Of a stretch of DNA of 64,000 nucleotides, positions 23,338 through 33,250 are shown one piece after another. The number at the start of each line of letters is the position of its first letter. The first letter of the stretch is position 1. The notes under the pieces were generated by a model, which did not search any database, had not been told where the DNA came from, and saw only the letters and a list, made by a program, of their open reading frames with translations. The stretch spans positions 186,001 to 250,000 of the forward strand of contig NZ_JABFAM010000004.1 in assembly GCF_013623775.1 (NCBI RefSeq), read 5' to 3'. Source of the stretch: Rufibacter sp. XAAS-G3-1. GTDB lineage: Bacteria > Bacteroidota > Bacteroidia > Cytophagales > Hymenobacteraceae. The translations under genes were made by a program, and so were the position numbers.

Positions 23338-25779
23338 TTATTTTCTTCCTTTTTTGCCCGAAGGCGACAGGAGGGTGGTCTCTTTGGTGACACTTCTGAC
23401 TTTATCTTCTGAGTAATAGGCCGGGAAATAGCCGTCTTGGGCCCAAAGCTCAAAAAGGTTTTTGTAATACGGGCTGGTAGGGTCGCCTGACTGGCCGGGC
23501 GTATTGATCATGCGGGCAGAGTCCCAATCGCCTACATCCACTATCAGCCGGAAACTGGCCCCGCTGGACTGGTTATCATACCCGCCGGTAGAGTTAGGGG
23601 TGTGGCTGTTCCCGCCCCGGGGGGCGGGCCCAACGTCGGCCCTTTTCTTCCACTGGTCATTCGCCAGCCCGGGCAAGCGGTTGACCAAGGTTACGTGCTT
23701 GTACTTCTCCTGGCCGTACTGCCAGTTCTCCAGGGAATTCCCCAGTTTTTTCTGCAGTTCCGCCACGGCCATCCCAAATGTCTTCTTCAGGAAAGCGTCT
23801 CTGCCCGCCTGGGGAGTAGCCCCAAACCGCTGGTCAGGCTTTTGCAGCCAGCCAATCACCTTGGTCAACTGTAAGCCCACCAATCCTTTTAGTTCCTGGG
23901 GAATGAACTGCTGCCGGGCCTCCTGCATGATCTGCCGTTCCCACATAGCGTAAATGCCTGCGCTGATGGACTCCCCCTGCAGGATGAAATCCCATTCCAA
24001 GAGCCGGTTTTTGGCCTGCTGGGTTAATTTATCTTCAAAGGTAAAGGGCCGTAGCAGGGGCACCAGCGTTCTCCCCGGAATAGAGAAATAGTCTGCTTGC
24101 AGCGCCTCCATGTCTTGCATGGTTACGTTGGGGTTCTTCTCCAGCACCTCGTTGATGCGGTCTCCGCGGAAGGGGTCTGCCCAGGTATAGTTCACGGCCT
24201 CCCAATGTTGGTACGTTTCTGGGGTGACGTTCTGGTTTGCCGTGGCGAAGAACCCTTTCTGGGGGTTGAGCATATGCGGCCTCTCTTTGATGGGCAGATA
24301 GCCAGACCACTCATACCGGCCGTCACCGGGTACGGGCACCATGCCGCTGAAATTTTTCCTGACGGGCACAATGCCCACTACCTGCCAGCCAATGTTCCCT
24401 TTCTTATCGGCCCAGATCATGTTCTCACCCGGTATGTGGCTGTAACTGCAGGCTTCCCTGAACTCCTCCCAGTTTTTGGCTTGGTTCATCCGCAGGGAGG
24501 CCAGATAGGGGGCGCCGCCCGGCTCCAGCCAGGCGCATTTCACGGCGTAGGCTTTGTGGTTGATTGAGTCAATGAAAGTGACGGGCCCGTGCACGGTGTA
24601 CCGCAAGGTAGCGCTGACGGGCTGGGCATTCTTCACCGGAATGGATTCGGTCAGTTCCTCCATGGTCACCCACTTGCCTTTGTGGCGGTATTGCCTCAAG
24701 TTGGCCGGGTTCAGGTCGTAGACGTAGAGGTCTTCGCCGTCTGTCTCATAGATGGTGAGCCCCCAGGCGCCGTGCTCGTTGTGACCAATAGACACCCCCG
24801 GAATGACAGGTTCGCCGCCCCCGATCACGTTCCAGCCCGGGGCCACCAAATGCACCATGTACCGCAAAGAAGGAACGGCTATGCTGCGGTGCGGGTCATT
24901 GGCCAGCATGGGGTAGCCACTGGCGGTTCTGCTACCGCTCACAATCCAATTGTTGCTACCCAGGAGCCCGTGCTCAAAAGGTTCTTTCTTGGGGTTGGAC
25001 AACTGGCGGTTCAGCATGTCTGCCTGGCCCACCAGGTCTTTGGCGGCGGGGTTGAGGTGGGTGGACTTAAACACAATGTCTTTCTGATACGCCTCATACA
25101 GTTCCAGGATCTTTTCTGAGAGAAGCGCCCCCTTGATGCTGCTGTCCAGCGCCAAGTTAGGTTCTTTGGGATGGAACCACATGAGGTCTTTCACCTTGGC
25201 TTCCCCGGCTTTGGCCACGGCCATCCCTATGCTCAACTCTTCGGTGACGTTGCCCAACAGCCCCTGGTGCCGCGAGATGACTACGTCAGGCGTCCATTTG
25301 CCGGGCCGGATGGAGAGCAGTTTGAATTCTACGGGAAGCAGTTCCGGTTTCTGGGCCACTTCATCAATGTACGCGTTCACGCCCTTTACGTAGGCGTTGA
25401 TGATGGCTTCGCCCTGCGGATGATAGTGGTTGAGTTCCTTTTTCAGGTCTCCCCTGAACTTGAAGAGACGGGCCCCCATGTCTCTTTTCACCTCATCTGG
25501 CCCCAGCAGCTCCGCCACGGTGCCGGTGGCCTCGCGGCGCCACATCTCAAACTGGAACAGGCGGTCTTTGGCGGCGGCGTACCCTTGCGCGAAAAAAAGG
25601 TCATGCTGGTTAGCGGCATAGATGTGGTTAACCCCCCATTGATCCCGAAGGATCTCTACGGGGGCGTGCAGGCCAGCCGTGACAAGCTTTTTCTTGGTTT
25701 GGGCGGCGGCATCTCTGTTACAAAGCAACATTGACAACAGAAACACCCAGCAATAGAAGGAGTAAAACGAAAGGCGCAT
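23338..25779 (-). CDS. Penicillin acylase family protein (Ntn hydrolase)
   Basis: 813 residues. A signal peptide (SFYSFYCWVFLLSMLLC...AAAQ) sends it to the periplasm or outside. The alpha-chain part begins VEILRDQWGVNHIYA. The self-cleavage site LLGSNNWIVSGSRTASG lies near residue 275; the Ser after Gly becomes the N-terminal nucleophile of the beta chain. NDPHRS, VIPGVSIGHNEHGAWGLT and, near the end, NSTGGYDNQSSGASFRLIVDVGDWD also match the family. It may hydrolyse amides such as N-acyl-homoserine lactones or beta-lactams, but the substrate cannot be read from sequence. Confidence 0.93.
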   Translation of the reverse strand: MRLSFYSFYCWVFLLSMLLCNRDAAAQTKKKLVTAGLHAPVEILRDQWGVNHIYAANQHDLFFAQGYAAAKDRLFQFEMWRREATGTVAELLGPDEVKRDMGARLFKFRGDLKKELNHYHPQGEAIINAYVKGVNAYIDEVAQKPELLPVEFKLLSIRPGKWTPDVVISRHQGLLGNVTEELSIGMAVAKAGEAKVKDLMWFHPKEPNLALDSSIKGALLSEKILELYEAYQKDIVFKSTHLNPAAKDLVGQADMLNRQLSNPKKEPFEHGLLGSNNWIVSGSRTASGYPMLANDPHRSIAVPSLRYMVHLVAPGWNVIGGGEPVIPGVSIGHNEHGAWGLTIYETDGEDLYVYDLNPANLRQYRHKGKWVTMEELTESIPVKNAQPVSATLRYTVHGPVTFIDSINHKAYAVKCAWLEPGGAPYLASLRMNQAKNWEEFREACSYSHIPGENMIWADKKGNIGWQVVGIVPVRKNFSGMVPVPGDGRYEWSGYLPIKERPHMLNPQKGFFATANQNVTPETYQHWEAVNYTWADPFRGDRINEVLEKNPNVTMQDMEALQADYFSIPGRTLVPLLRPFTFEDKLTQQAKNRLLEWDFILQGESISAGIYAMWERQIMQEARQQFIPQELKGLVGLQLTKVIGWLQKPDQRFGATPQAGRDAFLKKTFGMAVAELQKKLGNSLENWQYGQEKYKHVTLVNRLPGLANDQWKKRADVGPAPRGGNSHTPNSTGGYDNQSSGASFRLIVDVGDWDSARMINTPGQSGDPTSPYYKNLFELWAQDGYFPAYYSEDKVRSVTKETTLLSPSGKKGRK

Positions 25780-26639
25780 GATGGAGAGGGTTTTACGGTG
25801 ACAAGGATGGAACGTGACAGTACAAGTATACAGGGAAATGTTCTCTTACTTCTACATCACCGCTTATTTTATAAGTAGTTCTCGGTAAGACCGCAAGCAA
25901 CCTGCCATTCTCCTTTCCCTACTCTCTGGATTACGGATCACCTTGGGGCGTATCAAACTGTTCTCCTTTCACCAAAACAGGCCAAAAACAGAAGGCCCTC
26001 CCAGCCAGAACCAACGCAAGCGGGTGCTGCGCCAGAGGTGAATGAATAGCAGGTTCATTACTCATCCACTCACGTTCGGCGCTCCTGCCCCTGGTTCCCG
26101 GCGAGGCCCGAGACCCGCCTCCTCACAAGGCACGAGACGAAAGTCCTGCGCCAGTTTACTTTCCAACTGCCTGCCTGCTTCCGCGATGCCGCCCGCTCCC
26201 AAGACCTCGTAGTGTGCGCAGCTCCTACGAGTGTCTGCGCCCATGCCGTTTCCGGCCTGTTTCCCGCAAAACAGCCCCGAAACACATCAGCAAAGCCCTT
26301 GCTGTTCGGGAGTTCTACTCCCGAACCTGCCTGCTGCCGAGTTCCCCTCCGCCGGGAGTCACGGGCAGGTGTTGCAGAAGAAGGGGAGTGGAACTCCCCG
26401 GCAGCTTGCTTCCGGAGGGGAACTCCGAAAGAGCGGTTGGGCGGTGTTTCACAGGTTTTCGCGTTTCGGGCCCGTTTTCCCTAAAACAGCCCTTAAACGC
26501 ATCAACGGGGCTCCCCTCTCCGTGGGAGAGGGGCTGGGGGTGAGGTCTCTTTCCTGCGGGAAGCACTACCCGTAATCCCCGGATGCAGCCAAGCTTCTAA
26601 GGGCAGGGCAAAGGGGTGAAAAGCACTTCGGCCCCCGTC
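25780..26639. repeat. Large intergenic repeat island without genes
   Basis: 860 bp, no credible gene. It contains a weak P38 (25955-25991), a GGTTCCCGGCGAGGC...GGCACGAGACGAAAG block (26091-26160), CTB (26201-26246) joined to P38 (26247-26284), a second P38 (26462-26499) preceded by TTTCACAGGTTTTCG, and the tail CTCCCCTCTCCGTGGGAGAG (26510-26530). Confidence 0.75.
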
Positions 26640-28334
26640 TTATTTCCGCTCGTACACCACTTTCCCGCCTACCACCGTCAGCACCACTTTCGCGCCTTTG
26701 ATGGCCTCCGGTGCCATGGTAGTGATGTCTTGGCTCAAGAGCACGAAATCGGCCAGCTTGCCGGGGGAAAGGGTTCCTTTCCGGTTTTCCTCAAACGAGG
26801 CGAAGGCGGCGCTGGCGGTGTAGGCGCGCAGGGCTTCCTCTACGGTTATCTTTTGTTCGGGCACCCAGCCGGTGGGGTTCTTCTCATCTATGGTGCGGCG
26901 GGTGACGGCGGCGTAAATGCCCTCCAACGGCGTGGCCGGGGCCACGTACCAGTCGCTTCCGAAGGTTATTCTGGCCTTGCTGTCCAATAGGCTCCTGAAG
27001 GGGTAGGTTGTTTTGCTGCGCTCCTCCCCAATGACCTCATCGGCCCAGCGGCCGTCATCTATGGCGTGGTAGGGCTGTACGCTGGCAATGACCTGCAGGG
27101 CATGGAACCGGGGAATGTCCTGGGGCGCTATGTGCTGGGCGTGCTCTATGCGGAAGCGGCGGTCGCGGGGGCCGTTCTCCTGGGCTACGCGCGCAAAGAT
27201 GTTCAGCTGCTCGTGGTTGGCCCGGTCGCCTATGGCGTGCACCATGACCTGCAGCCCCGCTTTGTCGGCCCCGGCCACCTGCTGGTACAGCTCGGCGGGC
27301 GGGGTCACGAAAAAGCCGCTGTCGGCGGGGGCGTCAGTGAAGGGTTGCAGGAAAGCGGCGGTGTGGGAGCCCAGGGAGCCGTCCACGAAGCCTTTGAGGC
27401 CGCCAATCTGCAGGTATTTATCGCCCCGGCCTTCTTTCTGCACCTCGTCGCGCAGCTCTTCCCAGGAGGCCAGCGGCACCACTGCGTAAATGCGGGTCTG
27501 GAGGCGGTTTTGCTTATTGTTGCGCCGGTATACCTCCAGATCTGCCCAGGTACCCATGCTGTGCACCGACGTGACCCCCTGCTCGGCTACGTAGCGCATG
27601 GCCGCCGCCAGGGCGCGGTCTTTCAACGGGGCCGGCGGGTCTGTGATGGCGCTGTAGAACGGATTCATGGCGTTGTCTTTGAAAACCCCGGCCGGCTCAC
27701 CGGCCGGGGTGCGCACGATGGTACCGCCGGGTACATCTTTGGTGTGGCGGGTGACCTTGGCCGCCTGCATGGCTTTGCGGTTGGCCAGGGCCATGTGCCC
27801 GTCCAGGCGCTGCAGGAATACCGGGTGCTCTGCCGTGACCGAGTCAATCCAGGCGCTTTGCGGCAGCTCGCCGCCCCAGTTGGTATGGTCCCAGTCGCCG
27901 CCGGTGATCCAGGTGCCGGGCGGCACCGTTTTGGCGAAGGCGGCTACCCGCGAAATGAACTCTTCTTTGTTCTTGGCGTCGCGGAGCTGCACCGACCCCA
28001 GGTTGAACCCTCCGTCAATAAAATGCACGTGGGTGTCTATGAAACCCGGGGTAACCAACTGCCCCCTCGCCTCTATGACCTGGGTGCTGTCGCCCACCAG
28101 GGCGCGCACCTGGGCCGTGGAACCTACCAGCAAGATGGAATCTCCCCCTATCGCCATGGCCTCGGCCCAAGGCTGCGCTTCGTTCCCGGTCCAGATTTTG
28201 CCGTTCAGCACGACCATCGCCGCTTTTTGGTTGGTGCTGTTCTCTCTTGAGCAACCCAGGGACAAGACGATGCCGACCCATAGGAAAAGTTGCCAAAGAC
28301 GTTTAGGCGGCGTTCGTGGTTCAGTTTGGTTCAT
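26640..28334 (-). CDS. Amidohydrolase family lipoprotein (YtcJ-like)
   Basis: 564 residues. An N-terminal hydrophobic segment ends in a lipobox (SLGC) at about residue 29. The amidohydrolase metal site appears as GFIDTHVHFIDGG (HxH), and further conserved parts are GGDWDHTNWGG, VMVHAIGD, RIEHAQHI and FGSDWYV. It belongs to the YtcJ-like amidohydrolase group, whose substrates are mostly unknown, and acts outside the cytoplasm. It stands alone, flanked by repeat-rich DNA. Confidence 0.9.
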   Translation of the reverse strand: MNQTEPRTPPKRLWQLFLWVGIVLSLGCSRENSTNQKAAMVVLNGKIWTGNEAQPWAEAMAIGGDSILLVGSTAQVRALVGDSTQVIEARGQLVTPGFIDTHVHFIDGGFNLGSVQLRDAKNKEEFISRVAAFAKTVPPGTWITGGDWDHTNWGGELPQSAWIDSVTAEHPVFLQRLDGHMALANRKAMQAAKVTRHTKDVPGGTIVRTPAGEPAGVFKDNAMNPFYSAITDPPAPLKDRALAAAMRYVAEQGVTSVHSMGTWADLEVYRRNNKQNRLQTRIYAVVPLASWEELRDEVQKEGRGDKYLQIGGLKGFVDGSLGSHTAAFLQPFTDAPADSGFFVTPPAELYQQVAGADKAGLQVMVHAIGDRANHEQLNIFARVAQENGPRDRRFRIEHAQHIAPQDIPRFHALQVIASVQPYHAIDDGRWADEVIGEERSKTTYPFRSLLDSKARITFGSDWYVAPATPLEGIYAAVTRRTIDEKNPTGWVPEQKITVEEALRAYTASAAFASFEENRKGTLSPGKLADFVLLSQDITTMAPEAIKGAKVVLTVVGGKVVYERK

Positions 28335-28678
28335 AAGGTTGCAGGGTATAAGGAAAGGGTCTCCGTTAGATCATCAATATAGAAAGGTTTCTATAGATTG
28401 CGCGCAGAACGAGCGATTTATGGAGCCCGTTTTAGCCTCTTTTTCTTGAAACAAGGCTAAGAGCCCGTTGGGATTCCATCTTTGGGCGGCAACCAATCCT
28501 AAAAAGAACCTGCGGAGGCGTTTTTGGCCTGTTTTCCGAAAAACAGGGTAAAAACGCCTTTCTAACGCCGGGCCGGAGAATCAAAATTCTGTAACGTATA
28601 CAGCAAATCATGTAAGATTTCCGCGTACTTCCGTATCTTTCTTTGCACCTTATCCGCCTCCCTTACCCGCAGATTCTT
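28335..28678. repeat. Intergenic region with two P38 copies
   Basis: Divergent promoter region of 344 bp. P38 copies lie at 28428-28465 (degenerate) and 28519-28556 (good; centre TTTTCCGAAAAA). A near-match to a -7 box, TATCTTTC, lies at 28634-28641, before the CDF exporter gene. Confidence 0.6.
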
Positions 28679-29614
28679 ATGGCGCATTCTCCCGGACACT
28701 CGCACGCCCACCACCCCGGGCATTCCCACGGCCACGGCTTACCCGCCTCTGGGCACCTGAACACAGCGTTTCTGCTGGGCATTACCCTGAACCTTCTGTA
28801 TGTGGCCGTGGAGGCCGGGGCCGGATGGTGGTACAATTCGCTCGCGCTGCTCACCGATGCCGGGCATAACTTCACCGATGTCATCAGCCTGCTGCTGGCC
28901 TTTTTCGCCCTCAAGATGGCCCAGCGCAAACCCACTGATAGGTTTACCTACGGCTATGGCAAAAGCACCACGCTGGTCTCGTTGCTCAACGCGGTGCTGT
29001 TGCTGCTGGCGGTGGGCGCTATCGGGTGGGAAGCCATTGAACGGCTGGGTACCGCGCCCGTTCTTAACGGAACGGCCATCTCCATCGTCTCCGGAGTTGG
29101 TATTCTCATCAACGCCGGCACCGCTCTCCTTTTCTTCCGCGACAAAGACCATGACATCAATGTGAAAGGCGCGTACCTGCACATGGCCGCCGATGCGTTG
29201 GTCAGTCTAGGCGTGGTGGTATCTGGCCTGGTCATGTATTACACCAATTGGTTCTGGGTAGATGCCGCCATGAGCCTAGTGATTGTGGTGGTGATTGTCT
29301 GGAGCACCTGGGGCTTGCTGGTAGAGTCGCTGCGCCTCAGTTTAGATGCCGTGCCGCAGGGAATTGACTTGGCCGCCATCAGGGCTTACCTGCTGGAAGT
29401 ACCCGGCGTGGCCGAGGTGCATGACCTGCACGTCTGGGCCATGAGCAGCACCGAAAACTCCCTCACCGCGCATTTGGTCGTAAAAGACGAGGCCTCAGAA
29501 CCCCAACTCTCTAAGATTACCGCCGGGCTGCGCGACCATTTCCATATTCCGCACGTGACTCTGCAGGTAGAACGCAGTGCCGCAAGCTGTACCGAGGCCG
29601 GGGTGTATCATTAA
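28679..29614 (+). CDS. Cation diffusion facilitator family metal exporter (CzcD/ZitB-like)
   Basis: 311 residues from ATG 28679 (MAHSPGHSHAHHPG), which exposes the His-rich N-terminus typical of zinc exporters. Six membrane helices follow. The metal-site motifs are LLTDAGHNFTDV in helix 2 and HMAADALVSLGVV in helix 5 (HxxxD type, the Zn/Cd signature). The C-terminal cytoplasmic domain contains VHDLHVWAMSS. It should export Zn, and perhaps Co or Cd, against a proton gradient. It lies between copper-related genes. Confidence 0.92.
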   Translation: MAHSPGHSHAHHPGHSHGHGLPASGHLNTAFLLGITLNLLYVAVEAGAGWWYNSLALLTDAGHNFTDVISLLLAFFALKMAQRKPTDRFTYGYGKSTTLVSLLNAVLLLLAVGAIGWEAIERLGTAPVLNGTAISIVSGVGILINAGTALLFFRDKDHDINVKGAYLHMAADALVSLGVVVSGLVMYYTNWFWVDAAMSLVIVVVIVWSTWGLLVESLRLSLDAVPQGIDLAAIRAYLLEVPGVAEVHDLHVWAMSSTENSLTAHLVVKDEASEPQLSKITAGLRDHFHIPHVTLQVERSAASCTEAGVYH

Positions 29615-29627
29615 GAAAGAACTATGC

Positions 29628-29665
29628 TGTTTTGGGGCTCTTTCCTAAAAAGGGTGCTCTAAACG
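29628..29665. repeat. P38 palindromic repeat
   Basis: 38-bp imperfect copy 14 bp after the CDF gene stop. Confidence 0.7.
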
Positions 29666-29718
29666 GTACCCCCAATTTTCTGAATCACGTATAAAAAGGT
29701 TCACCAAACGTCAAGCCT

Positions 29719-30087
29719 ATGCGTTCTGAGTATAAACCGGCCATAGATGCGTTGCTCGCGTGCATCGCGGCCTGCGACCACTGCGCCACCGCCTGCCTGC
29801 AGGAAGAAGAAGTGAAAAAGATAGCGCGCTGCATTCACCTGGATTTGGACTGCTCTGCGTATTGTAGTCTCACGGCTTCGTTCCTGTCCAAAGGTTCTGA
29901 GCACGCGCGCCTGGTGCTGCGACAGTGCGTGGAAATCTGCGAAGCCTGCGCCATCGAATGCGAACGCCATGCCCATGACCACTGTCAGGCCTGCGCCGAA
30001 GCCTGCCGCCGTTGCATTGAAGTCTGCCAGGAACTCATCCCTAAATCTGACCCCGTCGCTGACCTGCTGTACGCCTCAGCCTCTTAA
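29719..30087 (+). CDS. Second four-helix bundle copper-binding protein (Csp/DUF326-like)
   Basis: 122 residues, closely similar in layout to the protein at 22900-23229: CIAACDHCATACLQEEE, ARCIHLDLDCSAYCSLT, CVEICEACAIECE and CQACAEACRRCIEVCQ. The C-terminal ~17 residues (PKSDPVADLLYASAS) have no counterpart in the first protein. Probable cytosolic Cu(I) storage. It sits between the CDF exporter and the CopA ATPase, followed by its own terminator. Confidence 0.9.
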   Translation: MRSEYKPAIDALLACIAACDHCATACLQEEEVKKIARCIHLDLDCSAYCSLTASFLSKGSEHARLVLRQCVEICEACAIECERHAHDHCQACAEACRRCIEVCQELIPKSDPVADLLYASAS

Positions 30088-30099
30088 CCCTTGACCATC

Positions 30100-30137
30100 C
30101 GTTTCTAACCTGTTTCCAGGAAATAAGCCCTATAACG
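30100..30137. repeat. P38 palindromic repeat
   Basis: 38-bp copy 12 bp after the second Csp-like gene. It runs straight into the terminator hairpin. Confidence 0.7.
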
Positions 30138-30168
30138 AAGAAGCTCCTCTACAGTAGGAGCTTCTTCG
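30136..30168 (+). terminator. Terminator of the second Csp-like gene
   Basis: 13-bp arms CGAAGAAGCTCCT and complement around a 7-nt loop, then TTTTTG. Confidence 0.8.
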
Positions 30169-30173
30169 TTTTT

Positions 30174-30307
30174 GTACGGGCAATCCCTTGTGGTTGCCCT
30201 TAAACAGTAGCCGTATCAATAGGCAGAATAACAGGATTCACCCATCAATCTGGAACCTTTCTGGTGCGGGGAAACAGAAAAGGGCAACCACAAGGGATTA
30301 CCCCTAC
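30174..30307. mobile_element. MITE-like element with 28-bp terminal inverted repeats
   Basis: 134 bp. The left end GTACGGGCAATCCCTTGTGG... pairs with the right end through TTGCCC over about 28 bp with two mismatches. The ~78 bp interior has no reading frame. One copy in this window, upstream of copA. The GTAGGGG...CCTTGTGGTTGCCC ends resemble small elements seen widely in bacteria. Confidence 0.7.
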
Positions 30308-30374
30308 ATAGATACAATGGAATTTTATAACACCGCATACACAATGCTGTAACGCCCTCGCCGTCTGGTGCCCG

Positions 30375-30382
30375 TATCTTTG
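30375..30382 (+). promoter_or_regulatory. -7 promoter box of copA
   Basis: TATCTTTG, an exact TAnnTTTG match, 19 bp before the copA ATG, so the leader is very short. Confidence 0.6.
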
Positions 30383-30400
30383 TAGTATACTTTGAACCTA

Positions 30401-32656
30401 ATGAAAACCACCATGGCAACCCTCACCAAAGAAAAACCGACCTCTGCCATAAAAAATAGCTTTCCCATTGATGGCATGAGTTGTGCGGCCTGCGCCGTGA
30501 GCGTAGAATCTATGCTGCAGGCCCAGCCCGGCGTGCAGAGCGCCGCCGTGAACTACGCAAACAAAACCGCGCTGGTAGAATATGCTCCGGGCACTGACCT
30601 TCACTCTCTGCAGAAAGCCATCCAAGACATTGGCTATGACCTGCTGCTGGAGAAAGAGGAAGCCACCCAAGAAGCCCAACAGGCCCGCGAGCAGGAAGCT
30701 TACAGCCAAATAAAAACCAAAACCCTCTGGGCCGCCGCCTTGTCTTTGCCGGTGGCGGTCATTGGTATGTTTTTCCACCACATGCCCTACGGCAACTGGA
30801 TTATGCTGGCCCTCACCCTGCCGGTGGTGTTCTGGTTTGGGAGAAACTTCTACGCAAACGCCTTTAAACAGGCGCGCCACGGCAAAGCAAACATGGACAC
30901 GCTGGTGGCCCTGAGCACCGGCATCGCGTTTCTGTTCAGTGCCTTTAACACGTTTTACCCACAGTTTTTCCTTTCTAGGGGGCTGGAGCCGCACGTGTAT
31001 TATGAAGCCGCTACCGTCATCATCGCCTTCATTCTTTTAGGCAAACTGCTGGAGGAACGGGCCAAATCCCGCACCTCGGGAGCCATCAAAAAGCTGATGG
31101 GCTTGCAGCCGAAAACCGTGAAAGCGGTTCGGAACGGCCAGGAAATAGAACTGCCTGTGGAAGACGTGTTGGTGGGCGATGTGCTGGTGATTCGTCCGGG
31201 CGAGAAGATTCCGGTGGATGGCCGGGTGGTCAGCGGCTCCTCGTTTCTGGATGAGAGCATGATTAGCGGCGAGCCGATTCCGGTGGAGAAAAAAGCGGGC
31301 GACCAGGTGTTCACCGGCACCATCAACCAGAAAGGCAGTTTGCAGATTTCGGCGGAGAAAGTGGGCGCGCAGACGCTTTTGGCCCAGATTATCAAAATGG
31401 TGCAGGAAGCGCAAGGCTCCAAAGCCCCGGTACAGAAACTCACCGATAAGATCGCCGGCATCTTCGTGCCCATCGTGATAGGAATTGCCCTGCTCAGTTT
31501 CGTAGCCTGGTACTTCCTGGGCGGCGACAATAACGTGACGCATGCGCTCCTGGCTTTGATTACCGTGCTGATAATTGCCTGTCCGTGCGCACTTGGTTTG
31601 GCGACGCCAACCGCTATCATGGTGGGCGTGGGCCGCGGGGCTGAGAACGGAATCCTCATCAAAGACGCCGAAAGTCTGGAAACGGCCCATAAACTCACCG
31701 CCATCGTGCTGGACAAAACCGGCACCATCACCAAAGGCAAACCCGAGGTCACCGAACTGGTCTGGGCCGTGCCTGCCGAGGCCCAACAGGTTTTGGCTCC
31801 CGTCTTGCTGGCCATGGAAAACCAGTCAGAGCACCCGCTGGCCGAGGCAGTTTCCAAGCATCTTACTGAAAACGGCATAAAAGCGGCGGCGCTAGCGCAG
31901 TTTGAAAGCGTCACCGGGCGGGGCGTACGGGCGCAGCACCAAGGCCAGACTTATTGGCTGGGCAACGAGAAACTGATGCAGGAGAACAACCTTCGGTTTA
32001 CCCCTGATTTAGAAGAAACGGCTCAAAAACTCAAAGCCGAGGCCAAAACGGTGGTCTTCGCGGGAACCCAGGGGCAGGTAGTCGCCCTTATTGCCATCGC
32101 GGATGCGATTAAGGATACTTCGGCGCAAGCCATTCAAGAGTTGCAGCACCTTGGGCTACAAGTGTACATGCTTACCGGTGACAATACCCAAACTGCGGCG
32201 GCGGTGGCCAAGCAAGTAGGTTTGCAACACTTCAAAGCCGAGGTGATGCCGCAGGACAAAGCCGATTTCATCCAGGAACTGCAACGCCAGGGACACGTGG
32301 TGGGCATGGTAGGCGACGGTATCAACGACTCACAGGCCTTGGCGCTCGCCGATGTGGGCATTGCCATGGGCCGGGGAACCGACATTGCTATGGATGTGGC
32401 CAAAATCACGCTCATGCACTCAGACCTCAACGCCATTGCCAAAGCCATCAAACTGAGCAAAGCTACCGTGCGTACCATCCACCAAAACCTGTTCTGGGCA
32501 TTTATTTACAACGTCATCGGGATACCCGTAGCGGCCGGTTTGCTGTACCCCGTGTGGGGATTTCTGCTAGACCCTATGTTGGCGGGTGCGGCCATGGCGC
32601 TGAGTTCCGTCTCGGTGGTCACCAACAGTTTGCGCCTCCGGACGTTTAAATTGTAG
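30401..32656 (+). CDS. copA: Copper-exporting P1B-type ATPase
   Basis: 751 residues from ATG 30401 (MKTTMATLT); 30413 is a possible alternative. An N-terminal HMA domain has [12 protein letters not shown] (Cys28, Cys31). Eight membrane helices follow, with the ion-site motif CPC in [15 protein letters not shown], the phosphorylated Asp in [11 protein letters not shown], the A-domain [10 protein letters not shown], the HP motif SEHPLAEA, and [16 protein letters not shown]. It moves Cu(I) out of the cytoplasm using ATP. The CopZ-like gene follows 83 bp later, and the pair is probably regulated together by copper. Confidence 0.96.
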   Translation: MKTTMATLTKEKPTSAIKNSFPIDGMSCAACAVSVESMLQAQPGVQSAAVNYANKTALVEYAPGTDLHSLQKAIQDIGYDLLLEKEEATQEAQQAREQEAYSQIKTKTLWAAALSLPVAVIGMFFHHMPYGNWIMLALTLPVVFWFGRNFYANAFKQARHGKANMDTLVALSTGIAFLFSAFNTFYPQFFLSRGLEPHVYYEAATVIIAFILLGKLLEERAKSRTSGAIKKLMGLQPKTVKAVRNGQEIELPVEDVLVGDVLVIRPGEKIPVDGRVVSGSSFLDESMISGEPIPVEKKAGDQVFTGTINQKGSLQISAEKVGAQTLLAQIIKMVQEAQGSKAPVQKLTDKIAGIFVPIVIGIALLSFVAWYFLGGDNNVTHALLALITVLIIACPCALGLATPTAIMVGVGRGAENGILIKDAESLETAHKLTAIVLDKTGTITKGKPEVTELVWAVPAEAQQVLAPVLLAMENQSEHPLAEAVSKHLTENGIKAAALAQFESVTGRGVRAQHQGQTYWLGNEKLMQENNLRFTPDLEETAQKLKAEAKTVVFAGTQGQVVALIAIADAIKDTSAQAIQELQHLGLQVYMLTGDNTQTAAAVAKQVGLQHFKAEVMPQDKADFIQELQRQGHVVGMVGDGINDSQALALADVGIAMGRGTDIAMDVAKITLMHSDLNAIAKAIKLSKATVRTIHQNLFWAFIYNVIGIPVAAGLLYPVWGFLLDPMLAGAAMALSSVSVVTNSLRLRTFKL

Positions 32657-32739
32657 GATTACTGATGGTTACTTGTTGATTGCCCGCATTCCTGCCTGTT
32701 CCGATTCTTACTTGTTAATTTTTACTTCCTACTTAAAAT

Positions 32740-32952
32740 ATGAGCACTCAAAAATTCAAAACCAACATCAAGTGCGGCGGCTGTATCGAGGCCGTGACGC
32801 CTTCGCTGGACAACACGCCGGGTATTTACCAATGGCAGGTGGACACCGCTAATCCAGAGAAAATCTTAACCGTTGAAGGCGACGCTTCTTCTGACACGGT
32901 GATTCAGGCGGTGGAACTCGCGGGCTACACCGCCACCAAAATAGACGACTAA
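32740..32952 (+). CDS. Heavy-metal-associated domain protein (CopZ-like chaperone)
   Basis: 70 residues, a single HMA domain. The metal motif is KCGGCIEAV (Cys12, Cys15), a variant of GMTCxxC with GG between the cysteines and no Met, as in many Bacteroidota chaperones. It probably hands Cu(I) to CopA or to the Csp-like stores. It lies directly downstream of copA and ends at a strong terminator. Confidence 0.9.
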   Translation: MSTQKFKTNIKCGGCIEAVTPSLDNTPGIYQWQVDTANPEKILTVEGDASSDTVIQAVELAGYTATKIDD

Positions 32953-32959
32953 GTTGCTG

Positions 32960-33000
32960 AAAGCAGAACGGCCACTCAATTAGAGAGGCCGTTCTGCTTT
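32960..33000 (+). terminator. Terminator of the copA-chaperone unit
   Basis: 14-bp arms AAAGCAGAACGGCC and complement, followed by CATTTTC. Confidence 0.8.
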
Positions 33001-33033
33001 CATTTTCAATATAGTGAAAACATTAAAAATAGA

Positions 33034-33124
33034 TTGTCCTCCTGAAAGGAACTAGGTGGCGAACGGCAGTGGCGTTTATTCATGGTTTTTCTAGTTTGCC
33101 CACAAGATCCTTTCAGGATGACAA
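33034..33124. mobile_element. GGATCT-MITE copy 4
   Basis: 91-bp copy. The left end TTGTCCTCCTGAAAGGA pairs with the right end TCCTTTCAGGATGACAA; the interior has CGGCAGTGGCGTTTATT. Confidence 0.75.
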
Positions 33125-33250
33125 AGAAGGGAGAAGATGGCAAAGAAGAAAGAAGGGCCTAGGTTTTCCTGCCAAATAACTTAGCCGTAAGTGTGCGATT
33201 TATCATAAGTTTACCGGCGCATCGTTTACAGGTAAATTACTCCATTCGGC

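Noticed and set aside
27066-28250. 394-codon frame antisense to the amidohydrolase gene
   Set aside because: The sense frame has clear amidohydrolase motifs; the antisense frame is a codon-bias shadow in GC-rich DNA.
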